NCBI RefSeq assembly: GCF_018310535.1
Contig: NZ_CP074102.1
Location: 3,968,001 to 4,032,000 of the forward strand
DNA length: 64,000 nt
DNA from: Streptomyces mirabilis
GTDB taxonomy: Bacteria; Actinomycetota; Actinomycetes; Streptomycetales; Streptomycetaceae
Direction of reading: 5' to 3'
The position numbers and the translations under genes are program-made. The notes under the pieces were generated by a model that saw nothing but the letters and a program-made list of their open reading frames with translations, ran no database searches and was not told the origin of the DNA. This document shows positions 49,905-57,609 of this stretch, piece after piece (positions within the stretch are counted from its first letter, which is position 1; the number at the start of each line of letters is the position of its first letter).

Positions 49905-52303
49905 GCGACGCGGACAGCCCGTACCGCGCGCCCCGTCCGGGCCGCTCCGACACGGGCGACTCGAAGACGTGGGCCGACGACTCGAAGGCGTGGGCCGACA
50001 CCAAGGACGCGCACCGGCTCATCGCCGAGGCGCTGTCCCGGCTCGTCGCCGCGGACCCGACGATCCCGCCCCACCCGTATCTCAGCCGTCACCTGGCGCA
50101 GCACGCGGCCCGGGGCGAGGTCCTCGACGACGCCCATGTGCCGCCGGCCGTACTGCCCTGGGAGTCCAGCGCGAACGTGCGCACACTGCTGCGGCAGAGC
50201 GGCCCCGTGAGCGCGCGGCGGCAGGAGTGGCTGGAGGCGTGGGCCCGCATCGAGCCGTTCATCGGCGGCGCCGGTCCGGAGTCCCGGCTGACGAGCCTGC
50301 ACCTGGCCCAGCACGCGGCGACCCGCCCCCGCACCCCGCTCGACACGTCCGCCGCGCGGGTGTCCGGTTCGCGCATCACCCCGCTGTGGAGCGACTGGAC
50401 GGCGCAGGACAACGTACTGGCCGTCTCCGAGACCCGCCTCGAATCGCTGACCCGCACCACGACCGCCGACGGCCGCTCGCTGCTGGTCAGCGGCGACAGC
50501 CACGGCACGATCCGCATGTGGGAGCCGCACGGCGTACCGGCGATGGCGCCGCTGCACACGTACGGCGGCGCGGTCCAGCATCTGCTGCCGCTCCCGGGCG
50601 ACCTGCTGCTCTCCGCGGGCACCGACGGTTCGGTGCGCGTCTGGCACCTCACCCGGGGCCAGCTGCTCGCCGAACCCGTCCACCGCCCCGGCACCTGGGT
50701 CAGCGCCCTCACGCTCTTCGCGGCGAAGGACAGCCCGGAGGTCGTCCTCGTCGCCCACAGCGACGGCGCTCTCGGCGCGCTGGATCCCGTCACCTTCCGG
50801 CCCGTCGACACCCCGCTGCCCGCCCTCGATCCCGCTCCGGCCCTGCTGAGCGGGGTCGGTCTGGGCGGGGCGGAGGGGATGGTGCTGGCCGTGGCCCAGG
50901 GCCGGCGGGTGCGTGTCTGGGATCCCCGGCGGGCCGATGGGTACACGCACGAGCACGAGCATCAGGGGGCGGTGCGGGCCCTGGTGGACCTCGCGGCGCC
51001 GGGACGGTACGCGCTCTGCGACGACTCGGGGTACATCGGTTTCCGGGACGCCTCGACGGGCCGGGAGACGGCCGTCGCGCCGGCTCCGCCCGCGGGGCCC
51101 GCCATCGCCCTGACCGCCCTGACCGTGGCGGGCCGGGCGGCGGTGGCCTCCGGGGGCAGCGACCACACCCTGCGGGTCTGGGACGCGCGGACGGGCGCGG
51201 CGATCGGCGGCGCCCTGGAGGGACACACCGCTCCTCCGGTGGCTCTGACCACGCTGCCGGGCTCCCCGCAGGAGCTCCTCGTCTCGGCCGGCGCGGACCA
51301 CACCCTGCGGCGCTGGAAGCCGGGCGGGCCGGGCGTGGGTGCCGGGCGCGCGGTCCGACGGCCCGTCACGGCGGCGGCGCTGTCGGGTGCGGGGTCCACC
51401 GCCGGTGCGCCGCTGATCGCCGTGGCCGACGAGTCCGGTACGGCGCTGTGGGACACCGGGACCGGCCGCTCGGCCGCACTCCCGGCGGGACACGCCACGG
51501 TGACCGCCTTCGCCTCGGCGCTCGTCCGGGGCGAGCCCCTGCTGGTGACCGCGCACAGCGACGCCGGGGTCCAGCTCTGGTCCCTTGACCGGGGGGCCCA
51601 CGCCGCTCCCGCACGGCTGGCCGGGCTCCTCGGCCACAGCCTGCCGGTACGGTCGATGGCCGCCTTCCCGCACGACGGACGGACCCTGCTGGTCACCGGG
51701 GGCGCCGACGGCACCGTACGGCTCTGGGACCTCGACCGGGCATGTGTGCTGGCCTGCCGGGAGGACCATCTGCTCAGCGTCCGGGACGTCGCCGTGCTCG
51801 ACACGGCACAGGGTCCGCGGATCGTCTCCGCGGGCACCGACGGGACCGTACGGCTCTGGGATCCGGCCACGCTGCGGCCCGCGGGGGCGCCGCTCCACTG
51901 CGAGCAGCGGGTCGTCAACGCCGTCGTCGCCGTGCCCGTCGACGACCCGGACCGTGCCGTCCTCGTCGCGTCCGGCGGGGAGGACGGCACGGTCCGGCTC
52001 TGGGATCCCGGCACCGGGCGGCCGGTCGGGCGGCGGCTGGACATCGGCGACGGGCCGGTGGCCGCGCTGGCGTCCTTCCGGACCGCGACCGGCCGCCCCT
52101 GCCTCGCGGCGACGGGCCCCGGCGGAACCATCCACCTGTGGGACATCGGCACCGGCTCGCACCTGCTGCGGATCGTGACGGGCAGCCCGCTCGGCATCCT
52201 CGACGCCCGGCAGCCGGGCGGCCCGCGCCCCGAGCACCCCGTCCTCCTCGCGGCGGGAGTCGCAGGCGTATGTGTGTTCGACATTCGAGTGGAGGGGCGC
52301 TGA
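49901..52303 (+). CDS. WD40-repeat sensor protein with STAND helical N-terminus
   Basis: 800 aa. Residues ~30-130 (HRLIAEALSRLV, HPYLSRHLAQHAARGEVLDD, PWESSANVRTLLRQ) match the helical stretch that in single-chain STAND proteins links NTPase to repeats. From ~150 on there are about a dozen WD40 blades, with repeat ends such as IRMWEPH, VRVWHLT, VRVWDPR, LRVWDAR, VRLWDLD, VRLWDPA, VRLWDPG and IHLWDIG. No signal peptide or TM. Its start overlaps the caspase-NTPase stop, so it is the repeat half of a split STAND protein, probably the trigger-sensing part. Confidence 0.9.
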   Translation: MSDADSPYRAPRPGRSDTGDSKTWADDSKAWADTKDAHRLIAEALSRLVAADPTIPPHPYLSRHLAQHAARGEVLDDAHVPPAVLPWESSANVRTLLRQSGPVSARRQEWLEAWARIEPFIGGAGPESRLTSLHLAQHAATRPRTPLDTSAARVSGSRITPLWSDWTAQDNVLAVSETRLESLTRTTTADGRSLLVSGDSHGTIRMWEPHGVPAMAPLHTYGGAVQHLLPLPGDLLLSAGTDGSVRVWHLTRGQLLAEPVHRPGTWVSALTLFAAKDSPEVVLVAHSDGALGALDPVTFRPVDTPLPALDPAPALLSGVGLGGAEGMVLAVAQGRRVRVWDPRRADGYTHEHEHQGAVRALVDLAAPGRYALCDDSGYIGFRDASTGRETAVAPAPPAGPAIALTALTVAGRAAVASGGSDHTLRVWDARTGAAIGGALEGHTAPPVALTTLPGSPQELLVSAGADHTLRRWKPGGPGVGAGRAVRRPVTAAALSGAGSTAGAPLIAVADESGTALWDTGTGRSAALPAGHATVTAFASALVRGEPLLVTAHSDAGVQLWSLDRGAHAAPARLAGLLGHSLPVRSMAAFPHDGRTLLVTGGADGTVRLWDLDRACVLACREDHLLSVRDVAVLDTAQGPRIVSAGTDGTVRLWDPATLRPAGAPLHCEQRVVNAVVAVPVDDPDRAVLVASGGEDGTVRLWDPGTGRPVGRRLDIGDGPVAALASFRTATGRPCLAATGPGGTIHLWDIGTGSHLLRIVTGSPLGILDARQPGGPRPEHPVLLAAGVAGVCVFDIRVEGR

Positions 52304-52426
52304 TCCGGCGCCCGCCGGGCCGCCGAATGTGCGCGTGCGCCTCCCGTATGCTCCAGCGCCCCCCTCTCGCGCCCCCGCCACGGCGTGGAAGCGGGCATCC
52401 TGGGGCGCGCGCCACGGGAGAATGAT

Positions 52427-52457
52427 CGCCCGCATGTTCCGGCGGAACATGCGGGCG
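52427..52457. promoter_or_regulatory. Perfect 31-bp palindrome between WD40 and RES genes
   Basis: CGCCCGCATGTTCCG, one central G, then CGGAACATGCGGGCG. It lies 123 bp after the WD40 stop and ~200 bp before the RES gene. It could be a hairpin terminator or an operator. The rest of 52304-52652 shows three 16-bp imperfect repeats (GGAACGTACGGCTACG-like, from 52461) and no gene. Confidence 0.7.
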
Positions 52458-52652
52458 AGGGGAACGTACGGCTACGGGAACGTACGGGCACGGAAACCTG
52501 CGGGACACAGGGATCACGCGCCTCGTGCGGACCGCGCGGCACCTTCCGCACGGCACGCGGGCCACCCGAGCCCCGGGCCCCTCGGCCCGCCGGGCGGCGC
52601 CCCGGCAGTGCGGCAGCGGCCGCAGACCATCGGCTCAGCAGCGAGGACCAGG

Positions 52653-53372
52653 ATGAACAACAGCCCTTCGGCGGTGACCACAGCCCACTTACCGTCCCTC
52701 GTCCCCGCTCCGGAACGCGGAGTGTGGCGGCTGGGCAAGAGGGATCACCCCAAGGAGTACAACCGGCTCGACCCCGAGACCAGCCAAGGCTCCAGCCAGA
52801 GCTCCAGCGCAGGCCGCTTCAGCCTCGCCACCTACGGAACGCTGTACTGCGCCAGCGATCCGGCCGGCTGTTACGCCGAGGCGCTCGCGCCCTTCCGCGT
52901 CCATCCCAAGCTGCGCGGGCTCATCGGCGACGAGTGGGACGAGCGGCCCAGCCACATGAGGCTCGGCCACCTGGCCTCGGGCTGGCGCGAGGACCACATC
53001 CTGGTCCGGCTCGAACCCGCCAAGGACGCCCAGTTCCTCGACGTCGACGCCGAGTCCACCCGGGCCGTCCTCGCCCGCGAACTCCGGGGCGAGCTGGCCG
53101 CGTGGGACATCGAACCCCCGCTCACCGACCCGCACATCCACGGACGCGACCGCAGGCTCGCCCGGCAGATCGCGGCCTGGACGGTCGCCCAGCGCAACGA
53201 CGCCGGCCACCGGCTGGCCCAGGGCATCGCCTACCGCTCCGGATACGGCGGGCGCACCTGCTGGGCCATCTTCCACGACGTCGATCTCGTCGAGGCCGAG
53301 CGGCGCCCCATCCAGCCGGAGTCCCCCGAACTGCGCGCGGTCGCGGCGGAGTACGGCCTGCGTGTCTTCTAA
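52653..53372 (+). CDS. RES-domain toxin (NAD+ phosphorylase/glycohydrolase family)
   Basis: 239 aa. The RES triad is visible: Arg26 in GVWRLGKRDHP, Glu76 in SDPAGCYAEALAPF and Ser196 in GIAYRSGYGGRTCWAIF, with GRFSLATYGTLYCASD between. RES toxins such as MbcT destroy NAD+ and stop growth. A ParS/Xre-type antitoxin gene follows 330 bp downstream on the same strand, although the antitoxin usually comes first. AGGACCAGG precedes the ATG. Confidence 0.85.
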   Translation: MNNSPSAVTTAHLPSLVPAPERGVWRLGKRDHPKEYNRLDPETSQGSSQSSSAGRFSLATYGTLYCASDPAGCYAEALAPFRVHPKLRGLIGDEWDERPSHMRLGHLASGWREDHILVRLEPAKDAQFLDVDAESTRAVLARELRGELAAWDIEPPLTDPHIHGRDRRLARQIAAWTVAQRNDAGHRLAQGIAYRSGYGGRTCWAIFHDVDLVEAERRPIQPESPELRAVAAEYGLRVF

Positions 53373-53448
53373 ACGGGACTATCGGATCTTCTGAACGGGG
53401 CTCGCGGATCTCCTGAACGAGCCTTCGGGTCCGCCGAACGGCGCCCGC
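53365..53448. repeat. 22-bp degenerate tandem repeats starting at the RES stop codon
   Basis: Units of the form GATCTTCTGAACGGGGCTCG recur four times with drift; the first copy carries the RES TAA stop and later copies a TGA. The following 53449-53650 holds no gene, only an A/G-rich stretch, a possible TAGACT -10 (53620) and a CCTCA-N7-TGAGG inverted repeat (53628-53644). Confidence 0.6.
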
Positions 53449-53651
53449 CCCCGGGGCGTTCGGCCGCACCCGCGTCGCCCGATCGAGCGGTGCTCCGTCC
53501 CGCACCCGTCGACGGCTCCGGAGAAAACCCCTGGTCAAACCCCTCACGCCATTTTCGAGGTGGGATTTCACAGGGGATTGAAGGGGGGAAAGCGGTGGAG
53601 TGAGAGACCCTCTGACGGGTAGACTTCCCTCAACACAACTGAGGAGACGCC

Positions 53652-53708
53652 ATGTTGACACCCCGTCTGTCACCCCTCGCGCCATCCCGCGTCTTACCCG
53701 TTTCATGA
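53652..53708 (+). CDS. TTA-containing leader ORF (18 aa) before the antitoxin gene
   Basis: GAGGAG lies 5 bp before an ATG that opens MLTPRLSPLAPSRVLPVS. Codon 15 is TTA (53694-53696), the rare leucine codon read only by the bldA tRNA in Streptomyces. Its TGA overlaps an in-frame ATG of the antitoxin gene (ATGA at 53705). It looks like a regulatory leader peptide rather than a functional protein. Confidence 0.5.
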   Translation: MLTPRLSPLAPSRVLPVS

Positions 53709-53728
53709 CCGCCACGAAGCGAGGAATC

Positions 53729-54148
53729 ATGCAGCCACTGCGAGAGTCCGCGGCCAAGACGGTCACCGCGAGCGTCACCGACACGGTCACCGAGACCACC
53801 GCGCACGCCAACACGGTCCAGAAGTCGATCGCCGACATAGCGCGCTTCCTCCAGGACAACTTCGGGCAGAAACTCACCGCGTTCATCGCCGGTATCGAGG
53901 ACCCGAAGCAGGTCGGCAAGTGGTCCAGCGCCCAGAACAGCCCGAGAATCGACTCCGAGCTGCGCCTGCGGGCGGCCTACCAGGTCTTCCAGATCATCGA
54001 GCTCCAGGAGAACTGCCACACGGCACGCGCCTGGATGATCGGCATGAATCCGCAGCTGGAGGACGACTCACCGCTGCAGGCCATCGCCGAGGACCGGCAC
54101 AAGGACGTCATGGCGGCGGCCCGCTCGTACGTCAAGGGCGATCTCTGA
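53729..54148 (+). CDS. Antitoxin-like protein (Xre/MbcA/ParS toxin-binding type)
   Basis: 139 aa from this ATG, which has GAGG 4 bp upstream; the ATG at 53705, coupled to the leader ORF, is equally possible. An N-terminal helical part (TVTASVTDTVTETTAHANTV) precedes the HTH-like region IARFLQDNFGQKLTAFIAGI and KWSSAQNSPRIDSELRLRAA. The C-terminus ARAWMIGMNPQLEDDSPLQA-IAEDR is the MbcA/ParS domain that covers the RES active site. It should neutralise the RES toxin and repress the locus. Confidence 0.75.
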   Translation: MQPLRESAAKTVTASVTDTVTETTAHANTVQKSIADIARFLQDNFGQKLTAFIAGIEDPKQVGKWSSAQNSPRIDSELRLRAAYQVFQIIELQENCHTARAWMIGMNPQLEDDSPLQAIAEDRHKDVMAAARSYVKGDL

Positions 54149-54165
54149 CGCACCCCACGGGCTTG

Positions 54166-54196
54166 CTTGCATATGCAAGGATCTCGCGCCTATCTT
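54166..54196 (+). promoter_or_regulatory. Operator and leaderless promoter of the TOBE regulator
   Basis: CTTGCATATGCAAG (54166-54179) is a perfect 14-bp palindrome covering the -35 position. TATCTT at 54191 is a -10 box 7 bp before the ATG. A closely similar site lies in the modA promoter, which suggests autoregulation plus control of molybdate uptake. Confidence 0.65.
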
Positions 54197-54203
54197 GGCG
54201 CGC

Positions 54204-54599
54204 ATGCAGTCCTACACCATCGGTCAGGCGGCACGGCTGCTCGGCGTGAGCCCGGACACCGCACGACGGTGGGCGGACGCCGGGCGGGTGGCGACGCACC
54301 GGGACGAGGGCGGGCGGCGGCTGATCGACGGGCGGGATCTGGCCGCGTTCTCCGTCGAGCTCGCCAAGGGCGGCAGCGGTGAGGAGGACGCCTCCTACAC
54401 CTCTGTGCGCAACGCGTTCCCGGGCATCGTCACCGCCGTGAAGCTCGGCGACGTGGCCGCTCAGGTGGAGATCCAGGCCGGACCGCACCGGCTGGTCTCC
54501 CTGCTGACCCGGGAGGCCGTCGAGGAACTCGGCCTCGAGGTCGGCATGGAGGCCACCGCCCGCGTGAAGTCGACGAACGTGCACATCGACCGGGCCTAG
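54204..54599 (+). CDS. HTH-TOBE regulator (molbindin-type), probable molybdate sensor
   Basis: 131 aa. N-terminal MerR/excisionase-like HTH (YTIGQAARLLGVSPDTARRW then DEGGRRLIDGRDLAAF). C-terminal TOBE/Mop domain: SVRNAFPGIVTAVKLGDVAA, LTREAVEELGLEVGMEATA and VKSTNVHI, which binds molybdate or tungstate. It is the counterpart of ModE in actinomycetes. No ribosome-binding site, so leaderless from the TATCTT box. Probably controls modABC 3 kb to the right. Confidence 0.85.
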   Translation: MQSYTIGQAARLLGVSPDTARRWADAGRVATHRDEGGRRLIDGRDLAAFSVELAKGGSGEEDASYTSVRNAFPGIVTAVKLGDVAAQVEIQAGPHRLVSLLTREAVEELGLEVGMEATARVKSTNVHIDRA

Positions 54600-54623
54600 G
54601 GCCTGTCTTTCGAATCAGGCCCT
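54598..54623. terminator. Hairpin between convergent TOBE and formate dehydrogenase genes
   Basis: AGGGCCTG (54598-54605) pairs with CAGGCCCT (54616-54623) across a 10-base loop. It starts within the TOBE gene stop codon and is placed to end both transcripts. Confidence 0.6.
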
Positions 54624-54658
54624 CGGGCGGCGGCCTCGACGGCCGTCGGTCTACCCGC

Positions 54659-55828
54659 TCATCGGGTGACGGAGTACGAGTGCGCCCCCGTCCCCGCCAG
54701 CGCACCCCCGTCGACGATCAGGTACTCGTCGCGGATCGGGGTCCCGTCGAGCCACGACTCCAGGATCTCCCGGGTGCCCGCCGCGTAACGGGCCTGCGCG
54801 GACAGCGACGAACCCGAGATGTGCGGGGTCATGCCGTGGTGCGGCATGGTGCGCCAGGGGTGGTCGGCCGGCGCGGGCTGCGGATACCAGACGTCACCCG
54901 CGTACCCCGCCAACTGCCCGCTGCGCAGGGCCCGTTCGACGGCGCCCCGGTCCACGATCCGGGCCCGCGCCGTGTTGATGAGATAGGCGCCGCGCTTCAT
55001 CGTGGCGAGCAGCTCGTCGCCGAACAGGCCCTCCGTCTCCGGGTGCAGCGGCGCGTTGATGGTGACGACGTCGCAGTGCGACGCCATCTCGGCGGCCGTG
55101 GCGTGGAAGGTCAGCCCGAGCTCCCGCTCCACCTCCGCCGGCAGCCGGTGCCGGTCCGTGTAGTGCAGCTTCACGTCGAAGGGCGCGAGGCGGCGCAGCA
55201 CCGCGAGCCCGATGCGCCCGGCGGCGACCGTACCGACGTGCATGCCCTCCAGGTCGTACGAACGGGCCACGCAGTCCGCGATGTTCCAGCCGCCGTCCAG
55301 GACGACCTGGTGGGAGGGGAGATAGTTGCGGACGAGGGAGAGCGTCATCATCACCACGTGTTCGGCGACGCTGATGCTGTTGCAGTACGTCACCTCGGCG
55401 ACCGTGACACCGTGCGCGATGGCCGCGTCGAGGTCGACGTGGTCGGAGCCGATGCCCGCCGTGATCGCCAGCTTCAGGTTCTTCGCGGCGGCGATCCGCT
55501 CGGGAGTCAGATAGGCGGGCCAGAACGGCTGCGAGATGACGACGTCCGCGTCCGGCAGCTCCCGGTCGAAGACCGAGCCTTCACCGCCGCGCACCTCCTT
55601 GTCGGAGGTGACCACCAGGGTGTGCCCGCGCTCCTCCAGGAAGCGGCGCAGACCGAGTTCACCGCTCACGCTGCCGAGGAGGTGGCCGGGGGTGAAGTCG
55701 GTCGCCTTCGGGGTGGGCGTGGTCTGGCCGCCGGGATAGTGGTCGATGACGGGGAGATCGTCCCGGGCGTACGTGGTGGGGTATCCGTCGGTCGGGTCGT
55801 CGTACAGCACGCAGAGCACCTTGGCCAT
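54659..55828 (-). CDS. NAD-dependent formate dehydrogenase
   Basis: 389 aa D-2-hydroxyacid-dehydrogenase fold. Formate dehydrogenase-specific features: long N-terminal region with YPGGQTTPTPKATDF, QPFWPAYLTPERI, catalytic Asn in TYCNSISVAEHVVM, cofactor motif GTVAAGRIGLAVL, Arg in NTARARIVD and catalytic His in GMTPHISGSSL. It oxidises formate to CO2 with NAD+, without a metal. Start: GAGGAG 8 bp upstream. Preceded on the same strand by a LysR gene, the likely activator. It does not need molybdenum, unlike its neighbours. Confidence 0.92.
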   Translation of the reverse strand: MAKVLCVLYDDPTDGYPTTYARDDLPVIDHYPGGQTTPTPKATDFTPGHLLGSVSGELGLRRFLEERGHTLVVTSDKEVRGGEGSVFDRELPDADVVISQPFWPAYLTPERIAAAKNLKLAITAGIGSDHVDLDAAIAHGVTVAEVTYCNSISVAEHVVMMTLSLVRNYLPSHQVVLDGGWNIADCVARSYDLEGMHVGTVAAGRIGLAVLRRLAPFDVKLHYTDRHRLPAEVERELGLTFHATAAEMASHCDVVTINAPLHPETEGLFGDELLATMKRGAYLINTARARIVDRGAVERALRSGQLAGYAGDVWYPQPAPADHPWRTMPHHGMTPHISGSSLSAQARYAAGTREILESWLDGTPIRDEYLIVDGGALAGTGAHSYSVTR

Positions 55829-55961
55829 GACGCGGCTCTCCTCAACTCCGTTGATCGCGGGCTCCGTTGAACGGACGGTGCTGTCACGATCCTCGGAGCC
55901 GATCGCGCTGGTCAAAGCGAACGTCGCTATGCCCGGATAGACGGCGGCTATCAACACGCCC

Positions 55962-56894
55962 TCAACCGCGCCCGCCCAGATAGGTGTGGAGCAGAGCGTC
56001 CAGCGCGTCCCTCACCCCCGCCTCGCGCGCCACCTTCAACAGCGCCTCCGCCAGGACGGACGGAGGATCGTCCCGCGCCACGACAAGCCCCACCCGCGGC
56101 CCGTGCGCCGGTCCCTCCAGCGGCACCACCCGCATCCCCTCCGGCACCCCGAACATGTGCAGCCAGGCATGGGAGATCACACTGGACCAGCGGCCACTGG
56201 GCAGATGCGCGTACAGCCCTGCGACACTGTCCGACTCGATCGCCGGGGTCGCCTTCGCACCGTCCGCCGCGAAGCACTCGTCGATGATCCGCCGGTTGCG
56301 CATGCGGGGACTCAGCAGGCACAGGGGCAGGGCGGCCGCGTGCGCCCAGCGGGCCCTGGTCACCGAGGCGAGCGGACCGGCGACCGGGGTGAGGAGCACA
56401 TACCGCTCCTCGTACAGCGGGAAGCGGCGTACGTGCCGGAGCTCTGCGTCGTCGAGATACGTCATCGCCGCGTCGAGCTCGAACTCGGCGAGCCCGTGGG
56501 TGATCTCGGCCGACGACAGGGACTCCAGGCGGACGCGGGCCCCCGGGTGGCGTTGGCAGAACGGGGTGGTGAGGAGGGAGGCGGCGGGCAGCGCGGTGGG
56601 GACGATACCCAGGCGCAGGGTGCCGGTGAGTCCGCCGCGCAGCGCCGACAACTCCTGGTGCAGGGCGTCGCGCTCGGCGAGGATCCGGTGCGCCCAGGCG
56701 AGTACCACCTCCCCCTCCGGGGTCAGCCCCTCGTACCGTCTGCCCCGGCGCACGATCGGCACGTCCAGCTCGTGTTCGAGACGGCGGATCGCGGCGGACA
56801 GCGAGGGCTGCGAGACGAAGCAGGCGGCCGCCGCACGGGCGAAGTGCCGCTCCCTGGCCAGCGCGACCAGGTACTCCAGCTGACGCAGCAGCAT
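55962..56894 (-). CDS. LysR-family transcriptional regulator
   Basis: 310 aa. N-terminal winged HTH: RQLEYLVALARERHFARAAA, then FVSQPSLSAAIRRLEHELDV and VRRGRRYEGLTPEGEVVL. The effector domain has the two-lobe PBP fold (GTLRLGIVPTALPAASLLTT ... VGLVVARDDPPSVLAEAL). It lies 133 bp upstream of the formate dehydrogenase gene on the same strand, so that gene and the one before it are likely targets. Confidence 0.92.
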   Translation of the reverse strand: MLLRQLEYLVALARERHFARAAAACFVSQPSLSAAIRRLEHELDVPIVRRGRRYEGLTPEGEVVLAWAHRILAERDALHQELSALRGGLTGTLRLGIVPTALPAASLLTTPFCQRHPGARVRLESLSSAEITHGLAEFELDAAMTYLDDAELRHVRRFPLYEERYVLLTPVAGPLASVTRARWAHAAALPLCLLSPRMRNRRIIDECFAADGAKATPAIESDSVAGLYAHLPSGRWSSVISHAWLHMFGVPEGMRVVPLEGPAHGPRVGLVVARDDPPSVLAEALLKVAREAGVRDALDALLHTYLGGRG

Positions 56895-56957
56895 CCACGA
56901 CCTCCCCGGCGGGTCAGGCTCGCAGACGCCCCCGCGTCACGTCCATGCCCTCGGCAG

Positions 56958-57434
56958 CTAAGTCCATGACGGGTAGCGCCCGTCCACGCGGATCGCGTTG
57001 ATGCCGCTGATGTGCCGAGCGCCGCAGCGGTCCTGGGGCAGTACGAGCTGGGGGCCCGCCCGGTCCAGCGGGGTGTCGTCGATGGCGACCGCGAGGAGGA
57101 CCGGGGCGTGTGCGAAGTCCGGGTCGATCTCGGCCCAGGTGAGGAGCGCGTGATGACCGTCCGCCCCGGCCACCGCGATGAGGAAGCGCAGCCGGTCCTT
57201 GCGGCGGGCGGGGTCGAATCCCGGTCCGGCGTCGTGCAGGACGTCGTGCAGCAGGGGCCCCTCGAAGCGGTGGTGCTGTACGCCGCTGGTGGCGCACTCG
57301 AAGCTGACCCGGGCCCGATGCTGGGGCCAGGCCAACAGGTCGGGCACGGTCAGCCGGACCGGGCGGGCGAGGTCTCCGGTCAGGGCGACCGACGCGAGCG
57401 GGTGAGCGGGCGACTGCGTCAGGGACTGGCCCAC
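56958..57434 (-). CDS. Small molybdopterin-binding (sulfite-oxidase-type) protein
   Basis: 158 aa. VALTGDLARPVRLTVPDLLA, then ARVSFECATSGVQHHRFEGP with the Cys at the Mo-ligand position, LLHDVLHDAGPGFDP and QLVLPQDRCGARHISGINAI. It corresponds to the oxidoreductase molybdopterin domain alone, without the C-terminal Ig-like domain. GTG start after GGGAGG. Divergent from modA and close to Mo uptake genes, in keeping with a Mo-cofactor protein; its substrate is unknown. Confidence 0.75.
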   Translation of the reverse strand: MGQSLTQSPAHPLASVALTGDLARPVRLTVPDLLAWPQHRARVSFECATSGVQHHRFEGPLLHDVLHDAGPGFDPARRKDRLRFLIAVAGADGHHALLTWAEIDPDFAHAPVLLAVAIDDTPLDRAGPQLVLPQDRCGARHISGINAIRVDGRYPSWT

Positions 57435-57545
57435 TGGGCACCACCTCCCGAATGTCCGTACCCAGGAGGCGGTCCCGTACAAACGCACATGCATACACAC
57501 AGGCAACGATCGTGCAGCTCATGCGATGTGACAGGAGACTTCCGG

Positions 57546-57567
57546 CTTGCATCTGCGGAAGTATGAT
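57546..57567 (+). promoter_or_regulatory. modA promoter with TOBE-regulator-type site
   Basis: CTTGCATCTGC (57546-57556) matches 10 of 11 positions of the palindrome in front of the TOBE regulator gene. It sits directly before a good -10 box TATGAT (57562-57567), so a bound repressor would block RNA polymerase. Confidence 0.6.
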
Positions 57568-57609
57568 CGGCGTAAGCATGCCTGAGGCTTCCGAGGGAGT
57601 AGACCCGTG

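Noticed and set aside
52459..52510. Short frame starting in the 31-bp palindrome (MFRRNMRA on both strands)
   Set aside because: The same peptide on both strands is only a result of the palindrome; no ribosome-binding site or codon bias of a real gene.
54598..54623. Possible insertion-sequence end (AGGGCCTGTC-like sequence also seen after the PPK2 stop at 367)
   Set aside because: No transposase, target duplication or second end is present; a hairpin terminator explains it better.
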